From Ophthalmolycus amberensis (lineage: Eukaryota; Chordata; Actinopteri; Perciformes; Zoarcidae), in the NCBI GenBank assembly GCA_024529925.1, contig JAFEUB010000333.1, positions 267,501 to 331,500 on the forward strand: a stretch of 64,000 bases of DNA, in the 5' to 3' direction. Below are positions 11,801-24,325 of the stretch, piece by piece. The notes beneath the pieces were generated by a model, which ran no database searches, was not told the DNA's origin, and worked only from the letters and a program-made list of their open reading frames with translations. Position numbers and translations under genes: made by a program. How positions within the stretch are numbered: position 1 is the first letter of the stretch; every line of letters begins with the position of its first letter.

Positions 11801-13620
11801 ACACCTATTGTCATTAAATGTGATCAGATGGTGCAACTCCGAAGTAGAGTTCGGCAAACATGAGTTTCCTTTTGTTTTACTTAAACGATGCACAAGAATG
11901 CTTTTTTCAACGTAGGAGAAGGAGAAGGCAGCGTGCAAAGCAGAGTCAAATCAAACCAGGATTATCTTGTGTTTAACTTTCTTCCACCTTGCATTGCTCC
12001 ACTGTGTCCATTCCTTTACTAAACGTGCAAAGCAACCTGAAGCTGGAGCGTCCTCTGTCGGCTCATAAGTTACACGTGTGAGGTGGCAGACTACTGTTTA
12101 TTTCTGCACACCTCTGTAGAATAATGCTGAAAATAAATGCAAATAAAGTAAGATTTGCGGAAAAGTGTGAAAATGGAACGAGATAATCCAACAAAACGTA
12201 GCTGTCAATAACGAACTCTCTAATATTCTCTTAGTATTTGAACCGGTGTACTTTTATGTGATTGAAATCCCTCTGACATTTTAAAAAATGTTTAAGAACT
12301 TGTCACGATGTGTCCATTGTGCGCCTGCGCCTCGAGGCTTTGGCGCACCCCTGGTGAGGTGGAGACGTTTTATTTCAGAAGGTGCAGGAGACAAACGCTC
12401 TGTTGTCTTCACTCAACACTCAGAACAGAAGGTCCATCCTGACCGCGTCTCTCTTTCTCTGCCTCTCTGCGGGAAATAAGTCCGCTCATCTAAGAGAGAG
12501 GCGCTGTCCCGCAGCCCGCAGCCCCGCAGCCCGCAGCCTGCTCACAGCACGATCTCTGGTGAAATTAACCGAGCTGACAGGAACAATATGTAGCTTTAAC
12601 CCACCTCGTGCCTTCAGGTGGCATGAAATGCAGCAAACCCCGTGATGGAAAAGGGGGTTCACTTAATGTTGCATCCTTTTTTCTTTTCATCGAATGCGTA
12701 AACGTGCGTAAAGTTTGTGCGTAATTGAAACCACACTCCTAAATCAAACTTGTACCCTCATTATCTGCATAACTAAGATGTGCAATGGTTAACAGAATGT
12801 ATTAGAAAGTAATACAAATGAAAACAGAAGGAAAGAGGATGTTGTTGATTTATCTTTTTTTTAACTTTATCTCGTCCAGAATTATTTTATCTTGTCCAAA
12901 TATTCTCCAATATTTTATTTTACAGTTCAGATGATTTGCTTTATGTTTCTATGATTGTATTACTTCTTTCAACATCGTGCAGTAACATTTCAATATCATG
13001 TGCAACATTATTTTTATAACTTTTTACTACTTTGTAAAATCCTTCACACTATGATGCTGAATATTACTTTTCTATTTTAATGTATATTATATAGTCTATG
13101 TTACCAGTATTACTTCTTATACACTTCATCTTTTACTCTTGTATTAAATATGTGTTGTTGTAATTTACTTTGACCTATTTTAGTTGATTCATGTATCCAC
13201 TCTTACTGCTAGCTTATTCTATTTTGCAACGGTGTCAGTATTATTCATTTTACACTTTAAAATTGTTATTTTATGGTTCATGTTTGTATTTGTATTCTCT
13301 TGTTTTTGTGTTTCTTTGTGTTTTTAATCTCTGGCACAATAATTTCTTTCGGGATTAAAACAGTTCTATTTCATGTTATTGACTTTTGTGTAAAGTAGTT
13401 TGTTTTGCATGTATGATTAGATCAATAAAAGTAGGTTGTACACAGTCCCTGATAACCGACGGACTGGTGGGTGATTCAGTCACGTGATCGGAGGATATGA
13501 GGCCTGTTGTTTTTCTAACAGTCTGAGAATCAGGTGCCAGCCATTAGACAGGAATGTCTCCGTCCTCATTTGTCCTCTTTAGCATCGCAAAGAGCCTCAG
13601 AGCTCACAGAGTGAGTGGTG
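11801..13620. other. Intergenic, AT-rich, no gene seen
   Basis: About 12,840-13,440 is notably AT-rich with many poly-T runs. No supported exon. Cis-regulatory elements for snai1 may lie here but cannot be recognised without comparison. Confidence 0.5.
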
Positions 13621-13655
13621 TGTCTGTGTGTGTGTGTGTGGGGGGGGGGGGGGGT
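13621..13655. repeat. GT run followed by a G-run
   Basis: Short TG microsatellite running directly into about 14 G residues. This is a likely length-polymorphic and assembly-sensitive site. Confidence 0.8.
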
Positions 13656-14175
13656 ATGCACCTGTCCAAAAGGCGCCATTCTCGCGGCATGCCCAAAAGT
13701 TCACACGTCGTTGGAGCGCTCGTTGACGCCGACGCCACGTAGACTGGAGGTCACGAGGGCAGAGCAGCAGTAAAAACACTCAGAGACGCACGTGAAAGTA
13801 ATCCGAGGTGTGGGCGCTGCTGCTCGAGGATGATGTTTGAGAGCTTAAAGAGGTACTGAACTTATCAACATGCTTTTTAAAGTGACACATTCACGCTGGT
13901 GGAACATTTGTTTTGATATAAAAATCGTTATTTCTTGGTTGAAAATGGCTCAAAACACCATCTGCTGCTTTAGATCTTTCATGGTCAGTTCTGAAATGGA
14001 GTGGACCGTTTGGCACAGATCTACGTCATGAAATAAAAGAATGTTAACGTCCTCTCATCAGAACAACTGTCTGTCTATCGCTTTCACTTGTTCAGCAAAC
14101 ACTGTACAAAACAAAAGCTTTAGGATCAAAATCAATGTTGGGCTTAAAATAACTAGTTAGATGATTCACATTAGT

Positions 14176-14213
<38 letters not shown>

Positions 14214-14302
14214 CTTATGATGTTGTGTGCTTCTGTAATTCTCACTCACATAAACAGAAAAATAATGAAACATCCACCTGACCTGACACACGCTCACACA
14301 CG

Positions 14303-14340
<38 letters not shown>
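14176..14340. repeat. Facing TG and CA microsatellites
   Basis: A TG tract at about 14176-14211 and, roughly 95 bases on, a CA tract at about 14306-14340 preceded by two CACGCTCA units. The two tracts are complementary. Confidence 0.85.
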
Positions 14341-14344
<4 letters not shown>

Positions 14345-14469
14345 GTAGGAGGCTGTAAACAGAAAACAGCTGATTACACAGTGTGTGAATGCGTTCTCCC
14401 CGAGGAGACGATCTGTGTTACAACAGGGCCGAGTGACCTCGTGACACTCGGAGGAGCAGAGGAGACATG

Positions 14470-14524
14470 AGCCGTGTCGCTGCTCAGAGCAGATGTTCTC
14501 TGCTCAGAGCAGATGTTCTCTGCT
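14470..14524. repeat. Short tandem duplication, about 22-bp unit
   Basis: The unit gctcagagcagatgttctct occurs twice in tandem, with a partial third copy before it. It is a local duplication with no coding implication that I can support. Confidence 0.8.
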
Positions 14525-14699
14525 CTCCGGCCTCGGGGATGAAGCTGTTCAGACAGAAACAGAATGAAACCTTCCAGTCTGATCTCAGGGAGGTTTACCA
14601 CGAAATACACACGGCAACAAGGTGGCAGTCAGGTCAGGATTACTGTAACAGTGGACGCCTTTTAAAAACAAACCAAGAAACATGATTAAACACAAACAG

Positions 14700-16690
14700 T
14701 TCACTGATAAAATGAAAAGTCTTTGCTCAGATCAGTTTCACCTCTTTTATTTTACAGGCTGATATGAAAACTAGCTCCACAAATATGCTACCTCTTCTTT
14801 ATTAAAAATGTTGTTGCGTTTATGTCATATAAAGTTGATGTAAACGCTTAAAAAGAGAGAAATGAGGATTGGTCAGGATGTTATAATACATCCGCTGGCT
14901 TCTGAAATGTCTTTTTGTTTTTTAAACATGCACATAGGAAACATATTTCTCTATTTATGGTCATTCCCAAAGACTGGGTCTGACCTTCACAGGAGATTTT
15001 ATTGATAAAAAATAAATTCCGTCTTATATCGAACATGTGTATCTGCAGTACACCTTTGAGCCACACGAGGGAGTCTGAATGTGCTTATTGTTCTGATAAC
15101 TTAAGGATTCTTATGATTGTAATATAAAAGACGAGCGTTCATTCTGATCGTTTTACTGAAAAGAGGAAAAGAAGAAGAGCCGGGTAGCTCCTCCTGCATC
15201 TATTGATAGAGTTTGTGACGTGTTTCTATTTTATTTTTAACAGATCAAGTTGAAAACCATAGTTTCTTAAAAGATTTGTTGAATTGATTTGACGCCGAGG
15301 TTTGAGAGTGTCTCTGAATGTGTTGTTGATTATTGCTGGTTGTTGTTTTTTATCATACTAGAACACGTGTTGTGTAATATGGCTGTCGATGATGTTTGGT
15401 TGGTTCTGTTTGTTGTTTTGTGATGATGAAATGATTGTATGTATGAAATGGATCCACCGTGCTCTCAATGGATCGTCCCTGGCTTAAAGTTTGCTGTTTT
15501 TTAAAAAGTAGATCCCCAGAAAATATATTTTGGGAAAAGCTACAGAAACCCAAATCTTGTGCAGAAAATGTCTTCGTCTCGTCGCACAGACAGTAAAGAT
15601 TTCACTCAGTTCTATTTCAAATTGAAGCAACGTTTTGTTTTGACAAATCTGGACTCATTCAGCAGAAAAGATCTGCAGAAGAACGTTCTTCTGGGGAATA
15701 TGTGCCCGAAAAAAACAGCCACATTTCCTGAAGGACCACCTTCACATGAACAACAATCAACACGGGATGAAGTCTGTTTAACTCAAATAAAGCACTTTAA
15801 ATGAAGCCGTTCTGCAGAGGACGATGACACATTCTGAACAAGATGTGTGACATGAAGATAATGGCTCCATGTCACGCTTCATCGTCGTGTGCATGTTGGA
15901 GCATTATTGTGCAGACTAGCACCGTGTTGTGTGTATTCATGTGTCGGTTTGATTTATAGAATATAAAGTTGTTGCAGTATCTCTCATCACATAGAAGAGG
16001 AAACTGCTGAGCTGGTGACTGTTAATGGAAGAAAATTGATATTGCAAAAGAGAAAATGGAACTTTAACCAAAGTAAGAGAAACATACAAGCTGCTGTGAC
16101 AGAGGACTCCCAGATGCAACCTGTCTAAAGATGCAACAGGACGAGAAAATACAAAACTAAATCTCCCAGCATCATTTATCTGCCGTTGAAGATTCATTTA
16201 TTGTCTTTCTTTCTCTGAAAGGATTCTTTTGGAATTGTCTGCAGAAACAATTTCCTCCTTCATGTCACTGACGTTGGAGTGCTCTGATTGAAGGTGGTGG
16301 AGTGGTGACCGTACTCCGGTCTCCTTTCATGTGGATGAGTTGAAGCCAACTCCCAAACACCTTTTTCTGTTCGTACACATGTTGCTTTTGTTGTTGCAGT
16401 TTAAAACCACGTTTTGCATTTCAAACCCCCGACTCTTCAAACAATCAGGTGCACTGTTACCGCTCAGACGACAGGTAACGGCCACTCCAGAGCATTTACA
16501 TCTGATCTGTTGTGCGTGTGATGAGTCAAAGGAAGCCACAGATCTCCCAGCATGCCCGTCGGTGGGAGGAAGTGACGACGCGGTGATGCTGCAGTTGAAT
16601 CTGAAAGATGTCGTCATTGTCAGACTGTTTCCAATGTGCATACATCGCTTTGTACTCTTTCACCTTCATCTCAGCTTGTTGATAGATGCA
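14700..16690. other. Intergenic, no gene seen
   Basis: Longest open frames here, including one on both strands at about 16330-16640, carry no recognisable domain and lack splice context or codon pattern of a conserved gene. Treated as non-coding. Confidence 0.5.
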
Positions 16691-16700
16691 TATGAACTGG

Positions 16701-16703
<3 letters not shown>

Positions 16704-16734
<31 letters not shown>

Positions 16735-16837
16735 GCCCTACAGTTCAGAGGTCCGTAAACTCAGCAGGAGGGAGATAAGATTATCCCACTGGAATGCAGC
16801 GCTGCTTGTGTGGACAACACACACTCCCTCACACACA

Positions 16838-16881
<44 letters not shown>
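16704..16881. repeat. TG tract and CA tract about 105 bases apart
   Basis: TG run at about 16704-16731 and CA run at about 16829-16880. Another complementary pair of dinucleotide tracts like those at 7.8-8.1 kb and 14.2-14.3 kb. Confidence 0.85.
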
Positions 16882-16882
<1 letters not shown>

Positions 16883-16924
16883 AGGCTTCTGTACACTCTA
16901 ACATGTTTTTAGGTTAAAAATCCA

Positions 16925-18780
16925 TCTTGATGACGGACACGTTGAGAGGTGCTGCACACGTGACCTGCAGACTGCATCTCCATCTGGTTCACACAGCAGA
17001 TTAGATATTTGTGCTCAGCAGCTACGTGACAGTGTTTTGACAGACGATGGCGATCACTGTTGGAATAATTCAGAATGAGTTCATCTCCTGTTTATATCTC
17101 CTCCCAGCATTCACTGGTTCCCATAGAGAGCTGCAGGGATGACGTATTTCTGGAGGCCGAACAGGAAGTTAGCATTGCACTGGTTCCCTCCACATGAATC
17201 CAATGAGATTCTTCTATTCGATTTTAGATTCAAACGTTTATGATGCTGAAACGTTTTGTTCATCATCACCTATAAAGCCTGTATTTCTGTTTATTTCTAA
17301 CATTTCTGTATTTGTTTATTTGTGATCCTCCTCAACTTGAGGCAGAAGCAATCCTGTAAGTTGAGATGTGAATGAAGCCTTTTTTATATTAACAAATGAA
17401 AAAATAAATAATATTTCAGGCATCGAACCAAAAGCTATTTGACTTCAAGAAGAGGGAACCGGAGGAGTAAAACGACTGACTCATTTCCTGGTTTGAGGAC
17501 TCGATCCTTGCAGCACCTTAATGTCCAGAAAATATCAATTAACGCAACAACCAATAATCTGTCCGAAGGTGAAAGACTGAGCAACAGATTGTGTTTACAT
17601 TATTTCGTACAGTCAGTAAGGATCACAACAAAACATGAGTACCTTGATGATACTTTCAAGGATCATTTCAGGAGCCACTGAGGCTTCGACGTTTGAAATC
17701 TGTTCTGTACTTTGGAAGAGAAAACAATCTGTCGCGTCACATCTCAGCTCTCAGAAACGGGAGATAAGTTCATCAGTGTCTATACGTGCTGTAAACATAC
17801 GGCCGCTGCATGTTTCCTGAAGAGTTGATCACCTGTGCTTTGAATGAATCCGTCAACACCACATCATTAAAACCACGTGACTGGATGATGAACAAACATT
17901 TGACAAAACAAATGATGATGAATCATATTTCTCTCACATGGAAACATTTTCTGTTATTATAAGAGGTGGTGATTATGTGTGTGTCTGCGTGCATGCGCGT
18001 TCATTATTTTGAATAAGTCGATATTTTTGTGATATGAAGTCATTATTTTCACATTGTTTCTCATTGTTCTGAAGGGCTTTGTCATTATTTTAAGATAGTT
18101 TCTTATTATAATGACTTACAGGATCTTTTTGTCCATCACAGTGTCAGTAATGGACCTCCACAGTCTCCACATCTCCCTCAGGATCACTTTTGGGGTCAAG
18201 AAAGAAACAAACTATGAAGTGGCGCCACCTACCGGTCACATGGTGAACTGAGCACAGAGAGACAGTTCTGAGCTGAGCCACAAGGGGGCAGTCGAAGACC
18301 AACTAAGACTGTCATTGGGCTTTCACAAGGTTAGTTCATAAATCAGAAGTCACACCCAGTGCATTGTGGGTAGCACCGATACACAGCAGGTCGGTGAGGG
18401 AGCAGTGATCTCACTCAGAGGACTAGAGTTTCACTCTGTCACAAACAACTATGACCTCACAGGTGGAGCGCTGTTAAATCCTAAAACCTGCACGTCATGG
18501 AATAATTAAAGACGAGACACTGAGGGGTGTGTGTGTGTGGTGTGTGTGCGTGTGTGTGTTCTGCCAAGCCCTGAAGCTCCAACAGTTTTCACATACACAT
18601 CACATGGAACTATGCACACAATTCTGAAAGATAGCCTGTAAGTTAATGTTGTGTTAATATTCACATTGATATTATTGTGTACTTTCTTATTTTCAATATT
18701 TATTGTCTTCTGAGACTTTCATGACATTAAAACTACATGAAATTGAATTATTAGTGTAGAACTTCAGACTCCAGACTCTT
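16925..18780. other. Intergenic, no gene seen
   Basis: No supported gene. Around 18000-18100 there are loose copies of the gtcattatttt motif that becomes tandem at 18787-18905, and TG-rich stretches at about 18527-18560. Confidence 0.5.
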
Positions 18781-18786
18781 AAATTG

Positions 18787-18905
18787 TCATTAAAAAGTCA
18801 TTATTTTGAAATACTAAGTCATTATTTTGAGATATGAACTCATTATTTTGATATAATAAAGGATTATTTTGAGATGCTGAGTCATTATCTAGAGATATGA
18901 AGTAA
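18787..18905. repeat. AT-rich minisatellite, about 28-bp unit
   Basis: Imperfect tandem units built on agtcattattttgagatat, about four in a row. Related single units occur near 18000-18100, so this looks like an expanded simple repeat seeded locally. Confidence 0.7.
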
Positions 18906-19057
18906 AATATAAACAATCAAATCTTACTAAAAATAGATTTGATTCGGTGTAACGTTTACTAAAAACAGAATTATTTCACAGAAACATACTCTGACATTTC
19001 AGAGCAGTGCATTGAGATCAGAAGGTTGTTAAAGATTAAGGAAAAGACCAAAAGCTG

Positions 19058-19129
19058 TGGAGATGCCGGGGATTGAACCCGGGGCCTCATACATGCAAAG
19101 CATGCGCTCTACCACTGAGCTACATCCCC
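19058..19129 (-). tRNA. tRNA-Ala, anticodon TGC
   Basis: 72-nt cloverleaf on the minus strand. The acceptor stem GGGGATG pairs with CATCTCC (one G-T wobble) and the discriminator base is A. The anticodon stem CATGC/GTATG encloses loop TTTGCAT with anticodon TGC. A-box (TAGCTCAGTGG) and B-box (GGTTCAATCC) promoter elements are intact. A TTTT Pol III terminator follows within 10 bases (AAAA at 19051-19054 on the plus strand). It lacks an encoded CCA, as usual for eukaryotes. It stands alone, with no SINE body or A-rich tail, so it is more likely a true gene than a tRNA-derived SINE. Confidence 0.95.
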
Positions 19130-19282
19130 AGTCTGATCACGAGCCATAACATAGTGTATATAAACACTCTATGAGCAACAGATGGCAGACTTGTGTCACG
19201 TGACGGTAGTTGAGTGAGATATTTTTGCACTGACTGTGGCCAAGTTATGTAATACATCAACATGTAGGCTATTTATTCTGCG

Positions 19283-19325
19283 TGTGTGTGTGTGTGTGTG
19301 CGTGGTGTGTGTGTGCGTGCGTGGG
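19283..19325. repeat. TG-rich microsatellite
   Basis: Interrupted TG/CG run in otherwise unremarkable intergenic DNA. Confidence 0.75.
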
Positions 19326-19807
19326 TATGTGGGAAAGTGAAGTAATTCTTGAATGGGTTAAAAAAGAAATCCTGCTGCGTGTCAAGAGACTCTGCGCTGT
19401 TTTTAGCTGTGGTTTGTAATTGTTGTGTTTGGAGCTTATTTTTCTTTTTCATCCGTTGCTCTGTGCTATCTTTAGTCTGCAGGTCATGTTTGGGTTTCAG
19501 TTAGGGGATTAGGGGACACATCTGATGAAGGGGCTCCTCTTCCTCACACACTAACTCAGTGAGGAAGAAGACAAAATGTCCTACAGCTTTAAACTCAGTG
19601 AGACACAAGTGGGCCCCTGAATTAGTTCTTTCTCATCACCCAATGCACCTTAATCCTTTGGGGGGGGGGATTTTAAAATAGCCTCCCCACGTTCTGTTTC
19701 ATAACATGCTGGAGGGGAGCCTCTGGAGAGCACAGACTGTCCTCACTCATACTCTGTTTATTAGCACACCCCCCTTTGCCAAGGACACCACTTCCAGGGC
19801 TCGATTT

Positions 19808-20563
19808 TGCCTTGTAAGACAATTACAAAATCAGCCTACTATCACCTGAAGAATATATCAAGGATTAGAGGACTTATGTCTCAACAGGATTTGGAAAAAC
19901 TTGTCCACGGATTTATCTTCAGCAGACTGGACTACTGTAACGGTGTGTTTACAGGTCTCTGTAAAAAGTCCGTCAGAAAGCTGCAGCTGATTCAGAACGC
20001 TGCAGCTCGAGTCCTCACTAAGACCAGGAGGGTGGATCACATCACTCCAGTTCTGAGGTCTTTGCACTGGCTTCCTGTCCAACAAAGAATTGACTTTAAA
20101 ATCCTGCTGTTGGTTTACAAAGCACTGAATGGTTTTGGACCAAAATACATCTCTGATCTGCTGCTACCTTATGAACCATCCCGACCCCTCAGGTCGTCTG
20201 GGACCGGTCTACTTTCTGTTCCCAGAGTCAGAACTAAACATGGAGAAGCAGCGTTCAGTTTTTCTGCTCCACATATCTGGAACAAAGTCCCAGAAAGCTG
20301 CAGGTCTGCTGAGACCCTCAGCTCATTTAAATCAAGATTGAAGACCTTTCTGTTTGCTGCTGCCTTTAATTGAACCACGTTCAATTAATATATTAATCAA
20401 TTTCCTGCATTTCTGCATTTTACTACTGAATTTTATTTCTTACACTGTTTCTTTAATTGTTTTTAAATCTCCTTTTCTTTTGCCTTATGTTTTGATGCTT
20501 TTAATGGTTTTATGTGAAGCACTTTGAATTACCTTGTTGTTGAAATGTGCTATACAAATAAAC
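19808..20563 (+). mobile_element. L2-clade LINE, 5'-truncated ORF2 end plus 3' UTR
   Basis: An uninterrupted frame from about 19808 to 20373 encodes the C-terminal end of a LINE ORF2: the thumb/C-terminal part after the reverse transcriptase core. Landmarks are SAYYHLKNI, RLDYCNGV, NAAARVLT, LHWLPV, FKILLLVYKAL, YEPSRPLRS and HIWNKVPES. This combination is typical of fish L2/Maui-like elements. The catalytic reverse transcriptase and endonuclease regions are missing, so the copy cannot move itself. A 3' UTR of about 190 bases follows and ends in the gtgctatacaaataaact block, then the TTGCC tail. The frame is open to its natural stop, suggesting fairly recent insertion. Confidence 0.9.
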
Positions 20564-20733
20564 TTGCCTTGCCTTGCCTTGCCTTGCCTTGCCTTGCCTT
20601 GCCTTGCCTTGCCTTGCCTTGCCTTGCCTTGCCTTGCCTTGCCTTGCCTTGCCTTGCCTTGCCTTGCCTTGCCTTGCCTTGCCTTGCCTTGCCTTGCCTT
20701 GCCTTGCCTTGCCTTGCCTTGCCTTGCCTTGCC
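20564..20733 (+). repeat. (TTGCC)n pentanucleotide array, about 34 copies
   Basis: Perfect tandem TTGCC units directly abutting the 3' end of the L2 LINE. L2 elements end in short tandem repeats and the truncated copy at 1920 carries three of the same units. The array is therefore an expanded LINE tail. It gives repetitive open frames on both strands that are not genes. Confidence 0.97.
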
Positions 20734-20833
20734 TGCCTGTAGGACAGGACCCACGGAGGCACGCATGGCCTGAGGGAATCAGGAGGGCTGGAGGAAAAGG
20801 AGGCAAGAATGGGTGAGACACTGACAACTTCCT

Positions 20834-21048
20834 GTCTTCTTCTTCTTCTTCTTCTTCTTCTTCTTCTTCTTCGGTGTGCATGTTGGATTGGAGACACTGA
20901 AATGCAGCGGCCTGCAGAGGGGGGTCTCCCAGGAGGAGGGGAGGATTGATAACAGATCTGGAGTTGATGTTGGGGTTTGGATTGGTGACAGGGACCATGT
21001 TGAGTCTGTGCTGAGTAAGGACTGGTAGGGCGGGGGGGGGGGGGGGGG
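20834..21048. repeat. (TTC)n microsatellite and downstream G-run
   Basis: About 12 TTC units at 20834-20872 and a G-run of about 16 at 21032-21048. The intervening DNA is non-coding. Confidence 0.85.
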
Positions 21049-21049
21049 G

Positions 21050-22130
21050 TGTCTCTGGACTGTAGGGTCCTCGTGAGGGCAGGATGTGCAGACATGAAAT
21101 ATGAGCTGCAGAGAGAAATTCTTTATCTGAGGCCACAGACCTGCAGACGTTACAGTAGACAGATCCAAACGGGACCGGTGAGGGTAGAAATACGATAACA
21201 CAGTAACGCAAATGGCGCTTTTATTATGTTGATTGCATAAGAAAAATAAATATATGAAAGTACTGTTTATGCAGAAAGATGGCCCCTGTAAGTGATAATG
21301 ACATATTATTTCACTGCTGCTGGTCGAGATGGAAGTTTGAACAACTTTATGAGCCTTTAGGGAATTACATTTATATATCCCTTATTTTCTAAAACACAAG
21401 TTGACGTATTCAGATTTCTTGTTTGAGTAAATTTGAGTGATAGTAACTACAGCATATATTAAATGGAAGTATCTCAAAGTTGTACTCATAAACAGATAAA
21501 CACACTTGGATCAAACATCGAGGGCCTGCAGCAGTAAAGACTCATATTTTGCATCAGTCGAATCGACTATTGAACTTTTTTACAGGTTTAGTTTTTTCCA
21601 TATTCCCCTCTGAGATTTATAAATCTTGATATTTTGCATGTTCAGGTTTGTCGTTGTCTTTTGCAGAAGGCCTAAACATGGATTTTGGAGATCTTGATGT
21701 AGATGCAGATAGAGATCTCTTTGCCAGTGTTTTAGGAATAGTCTGACATTCAGGGAAATATTGTTATGTGTTGAATAAGTTAGATAAGAAGACTCACCGC
21801 CCTCTCACATTCGTGCAACAACTCTGGAGTAAGAGCCGTAACTCCTTTAGCTCATGGACACGGCGAACTCTCTGAAAAGTTTACAAATACGTCCACCGGC
21901 TCTTCTAACGTCCTGGTTAATCCGCACGCAGACCAAAATGTGGTCGCTAACAGGTCTGGCAGGTCTGACCTCGTATCTTCTGGAAGTTGCTGTCTTATCA
22001 TCTGCCAGCAGCCAGCGGAGAGAGGCCTGAGAGAAGAGGCACCAAGGCTGCAGAGGAAAGGAGTCACAGTGTCATAAAGAGATGAAGTCTCGTCCTTTCT
22101 GGTTTCCTCTTTGGAACCTTCATTTTTCTT
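21050..22130. other. Intergenic, no gene seen
   Basis: AT-rich with no exon-like signal. Nothing supported besides simple sequence. Confidence 0.5.
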
Positions 22131-22137
22131 TTTAAAC

Positions 22138-22620
22138 ATAGACTGTGTATGAGAAGTGAACGGAGTCACAGTCTGTCTGTGCTCTGGTGTTTTGAAGCCT
22201 CGAGTTCGGCGTTTTGGCCGTCGCCATCTTGACTTTTTGAAGCCAAAAGTTACACGAGAGGGTGGAGCTACAGTAAGTACAACCGAACACAGAGTAAGAC
22301 TTTCATGGAGTGAAAACACACTGTGAAAGGGTTAAAGTTGTGACACGAAAAACACAGACAACAAACAGGACAACGCCGTGGTAGAGACTCATCAATCACA
22401 AAGTAGTATTTGACTCTAAATGGACCATAATGTACGAAATGAACATCATGCTGTATTGAAGAAGACTTGAAACTAGAGATTGAGACCATAAACTCATGTT
22501 TACAATGTTTACTGAGGTAATAAATCAAGAGAGAAGTAGAGTCATTTTCTCATAGACTTCTATACAACCAGAGGAGTCGCCCCCTGGTGGACACTAGAGA
22601 GAATGCAGCTTTAACGCATG
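22138..22620 (-). repeat. Interspersed repeat family A, copy 3 (near full length)
   Basis: Reverse-oriented counterpart of the copy at 7018. It starts at catagactgtgtatgagaag, passes through cgtcgccatcttg and aaagggttaaag, and ends with gtcgccccctggtggacac and gagaatgcagctttaa. No open frame of its own. Confidence 0.85.
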
Positions 22621-22639
22621 AAGCTTTGGCTTCAATGGC

Positions 22640-23985
22640 GAGATATTATGTTTGTTCGCTGACATGAAGTGAAGCCCGAAGAAGGCCGATGAGTGGACAA
22701 ACCCTCACTATTTACTTTTCCTTTGCATATTTTCACACTTTCTCTTCTTCATGCAGTTTTTCCTTGTTTGTCTTTACTTCGACACAGAAACTTAAGAAAA
22801 CAGAAAACTGTTAAAGAACTTTCTAGTGTGAGTACTGACTTCTACGGACACAGCGTCCCCTCGCAAGCTTCTTTGTCCACACTCAAGGAAGGAAACATTT
22901 GCCGAATCAATGAGTCATCACAAACAAGTTACTTTACTGTCTGTTCCAAGTGTCAACACACTCACGACTCACAAGCCAGACTTCTGAGTCATCTCGTCCA
23001 ATCGACACACCTTCTGTCCTTAACCACAGACAGAATACAATGTCGTACAATACGCGTTTACAATGCACGGTTTGATTTGTTTGAAGGCTTCGGCATTGAC
23101 ACGCCTGCAGTCAGCTGCGGCCAAGGACTGGCATGCTGTTAAACAAGAGCTGCATGTCACATTCATAAACATAGAGAGAGAGAGAGGGGGGGGGGGGGGA
23201 GAGAGACAGAGAGAGGGGGGGGGGAGAGAGAGAGGCATCGCTGTGACCTTTCACTTATTTCTCCAAGCAGCTTTGGGAAACTGTGGGAATCCTGTGAAGT
23301 CGGGCAACTTCAGTGAAAGCTCAAAGAGAGGGAGACAACGGAAAACCATAACTACAAATATCTCGTATATTGTGCATCACCAATATGTTTGCCGAAAGAA
23401 CAAGTTCCACCAGGCCTGTGACATCTTCTGACCATAGTTTGAGAACACAAACATTAACACAGATGCACAAACTGTTCTGTGTTTGCCGTGTTACCGGAGG
23501 GGGGGGGGGGGGTTGGATGTCACCGTCGCTGCAGGTCGATGGTGTGCGAGTGTGAGTTGCTTAGCACCTGGTAACCGTATAGCCTGAAACCTTATCGTCC
23601 TGCGTTTTAAAGAGATCGTGCTGTGCTGGACTCTCTCTCGCTATCGTCTCTCACTCGCTGTGATAATAACATGACAAAGGTCAGAGAGGAGCAGCTGGAT
23701 AAGCTATGACATCACATGCTGTAGAGTGAGTGTGATGTGTGGTCCTGAGACACAGGGTTAGGGTTCACTGCAGGATGCTAAAGAGTGCTGCATGCTTACA
23801 TGGCTTTCACTCTAAAATGACACAGAAAGCATCATTTTTGAAACTGACCTTTAGAGAGTAAAACCTCAGCTCAAGTCTCCAAAACTCGAAACACATTTTC
23901 TTTTGCACTTTAAAAATGCATTGATGTATCGATTGATTTTGCAATGCGGAGAGAAATACATACTGTATACTTTCATCAGTGTGCA
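22640..23985. other. Intergenic with GA/G-rich tracts, no gene seen
   Basis: Purine tract of GA and G runs at about 23172-23236 and a G-run at 23500-23512. Open frames around 22693-23142 have no recognisable domain. Confidence 0.5.
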
Positions 23986-23992
23986 GTATCTG

Positions 23993-24325
23993 GTGTTGTG
24001 TTTTGGTCAATATATTCACTTCACTCTAACAATATCGCTGACAATCAATTTTAAAAACAGGGCTCATTTTGTCTAAAACACAAAATTTACACAACCACAC
24101 ACAAAATAAAACACTTTCATTCAAAAACCATACAATTACTTATAAAAATACAAAACAATTTAGTGACTTACACGGTTCATACACTCTGATTCAGTTTGAA
24201 CCAGTCACACACTGCTGTGCTCAATCTGAAACAATTCTACTTTTCGAATGATAAAGTCCGGGTTTGATTTGGCAGCGATATTGTTCGAGTGAAGTACATG
24301 AATATATTGACCAAAACACAACACA
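23993..24325. mobile_element. Inverted-repeat (foldback) element, about 50-bp arms
   Basis: Left arm 23993-24044 (tgttgtgttttggtcaatat onward) is the reverse complement, with few mismatches, of right arm 24269-24325 (ending attgaccaaaacacaacac). About 225 AT-rich bases lie between. The structure fits a small non-autonomous DNA transposon. No transposase is encoded. Confidence 0.75.

Noticed and set aside
16331..16912. A 193-residue frame near 16.3-16.9 kb
   Set aside because: Runs through TG and CA microsatellites, has no recognisable domain and overlaps an equally open frame on the other strand.
19807..20373. A 188-residue open frame taken as a host gene
   Set aside because: Sequence is the C-terminal end of an L2 LINE ORF2, followed by the LINE 3' UTR and tail; annotated as a mobile element.
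20485..21211. Long open frames on both strands with Ala-Leu-Pro-Cys or Lys-Ala-Arg-Gln-Gly repeats
   Set aside because: They are translations of the TTGCC and TTC simple repeats; no domain, start context or splice support.
22693..23142. A 149-residue plus-strand frame
   Set aside because: No family resemblance, no splice context, low complexity flank; treated as chance.
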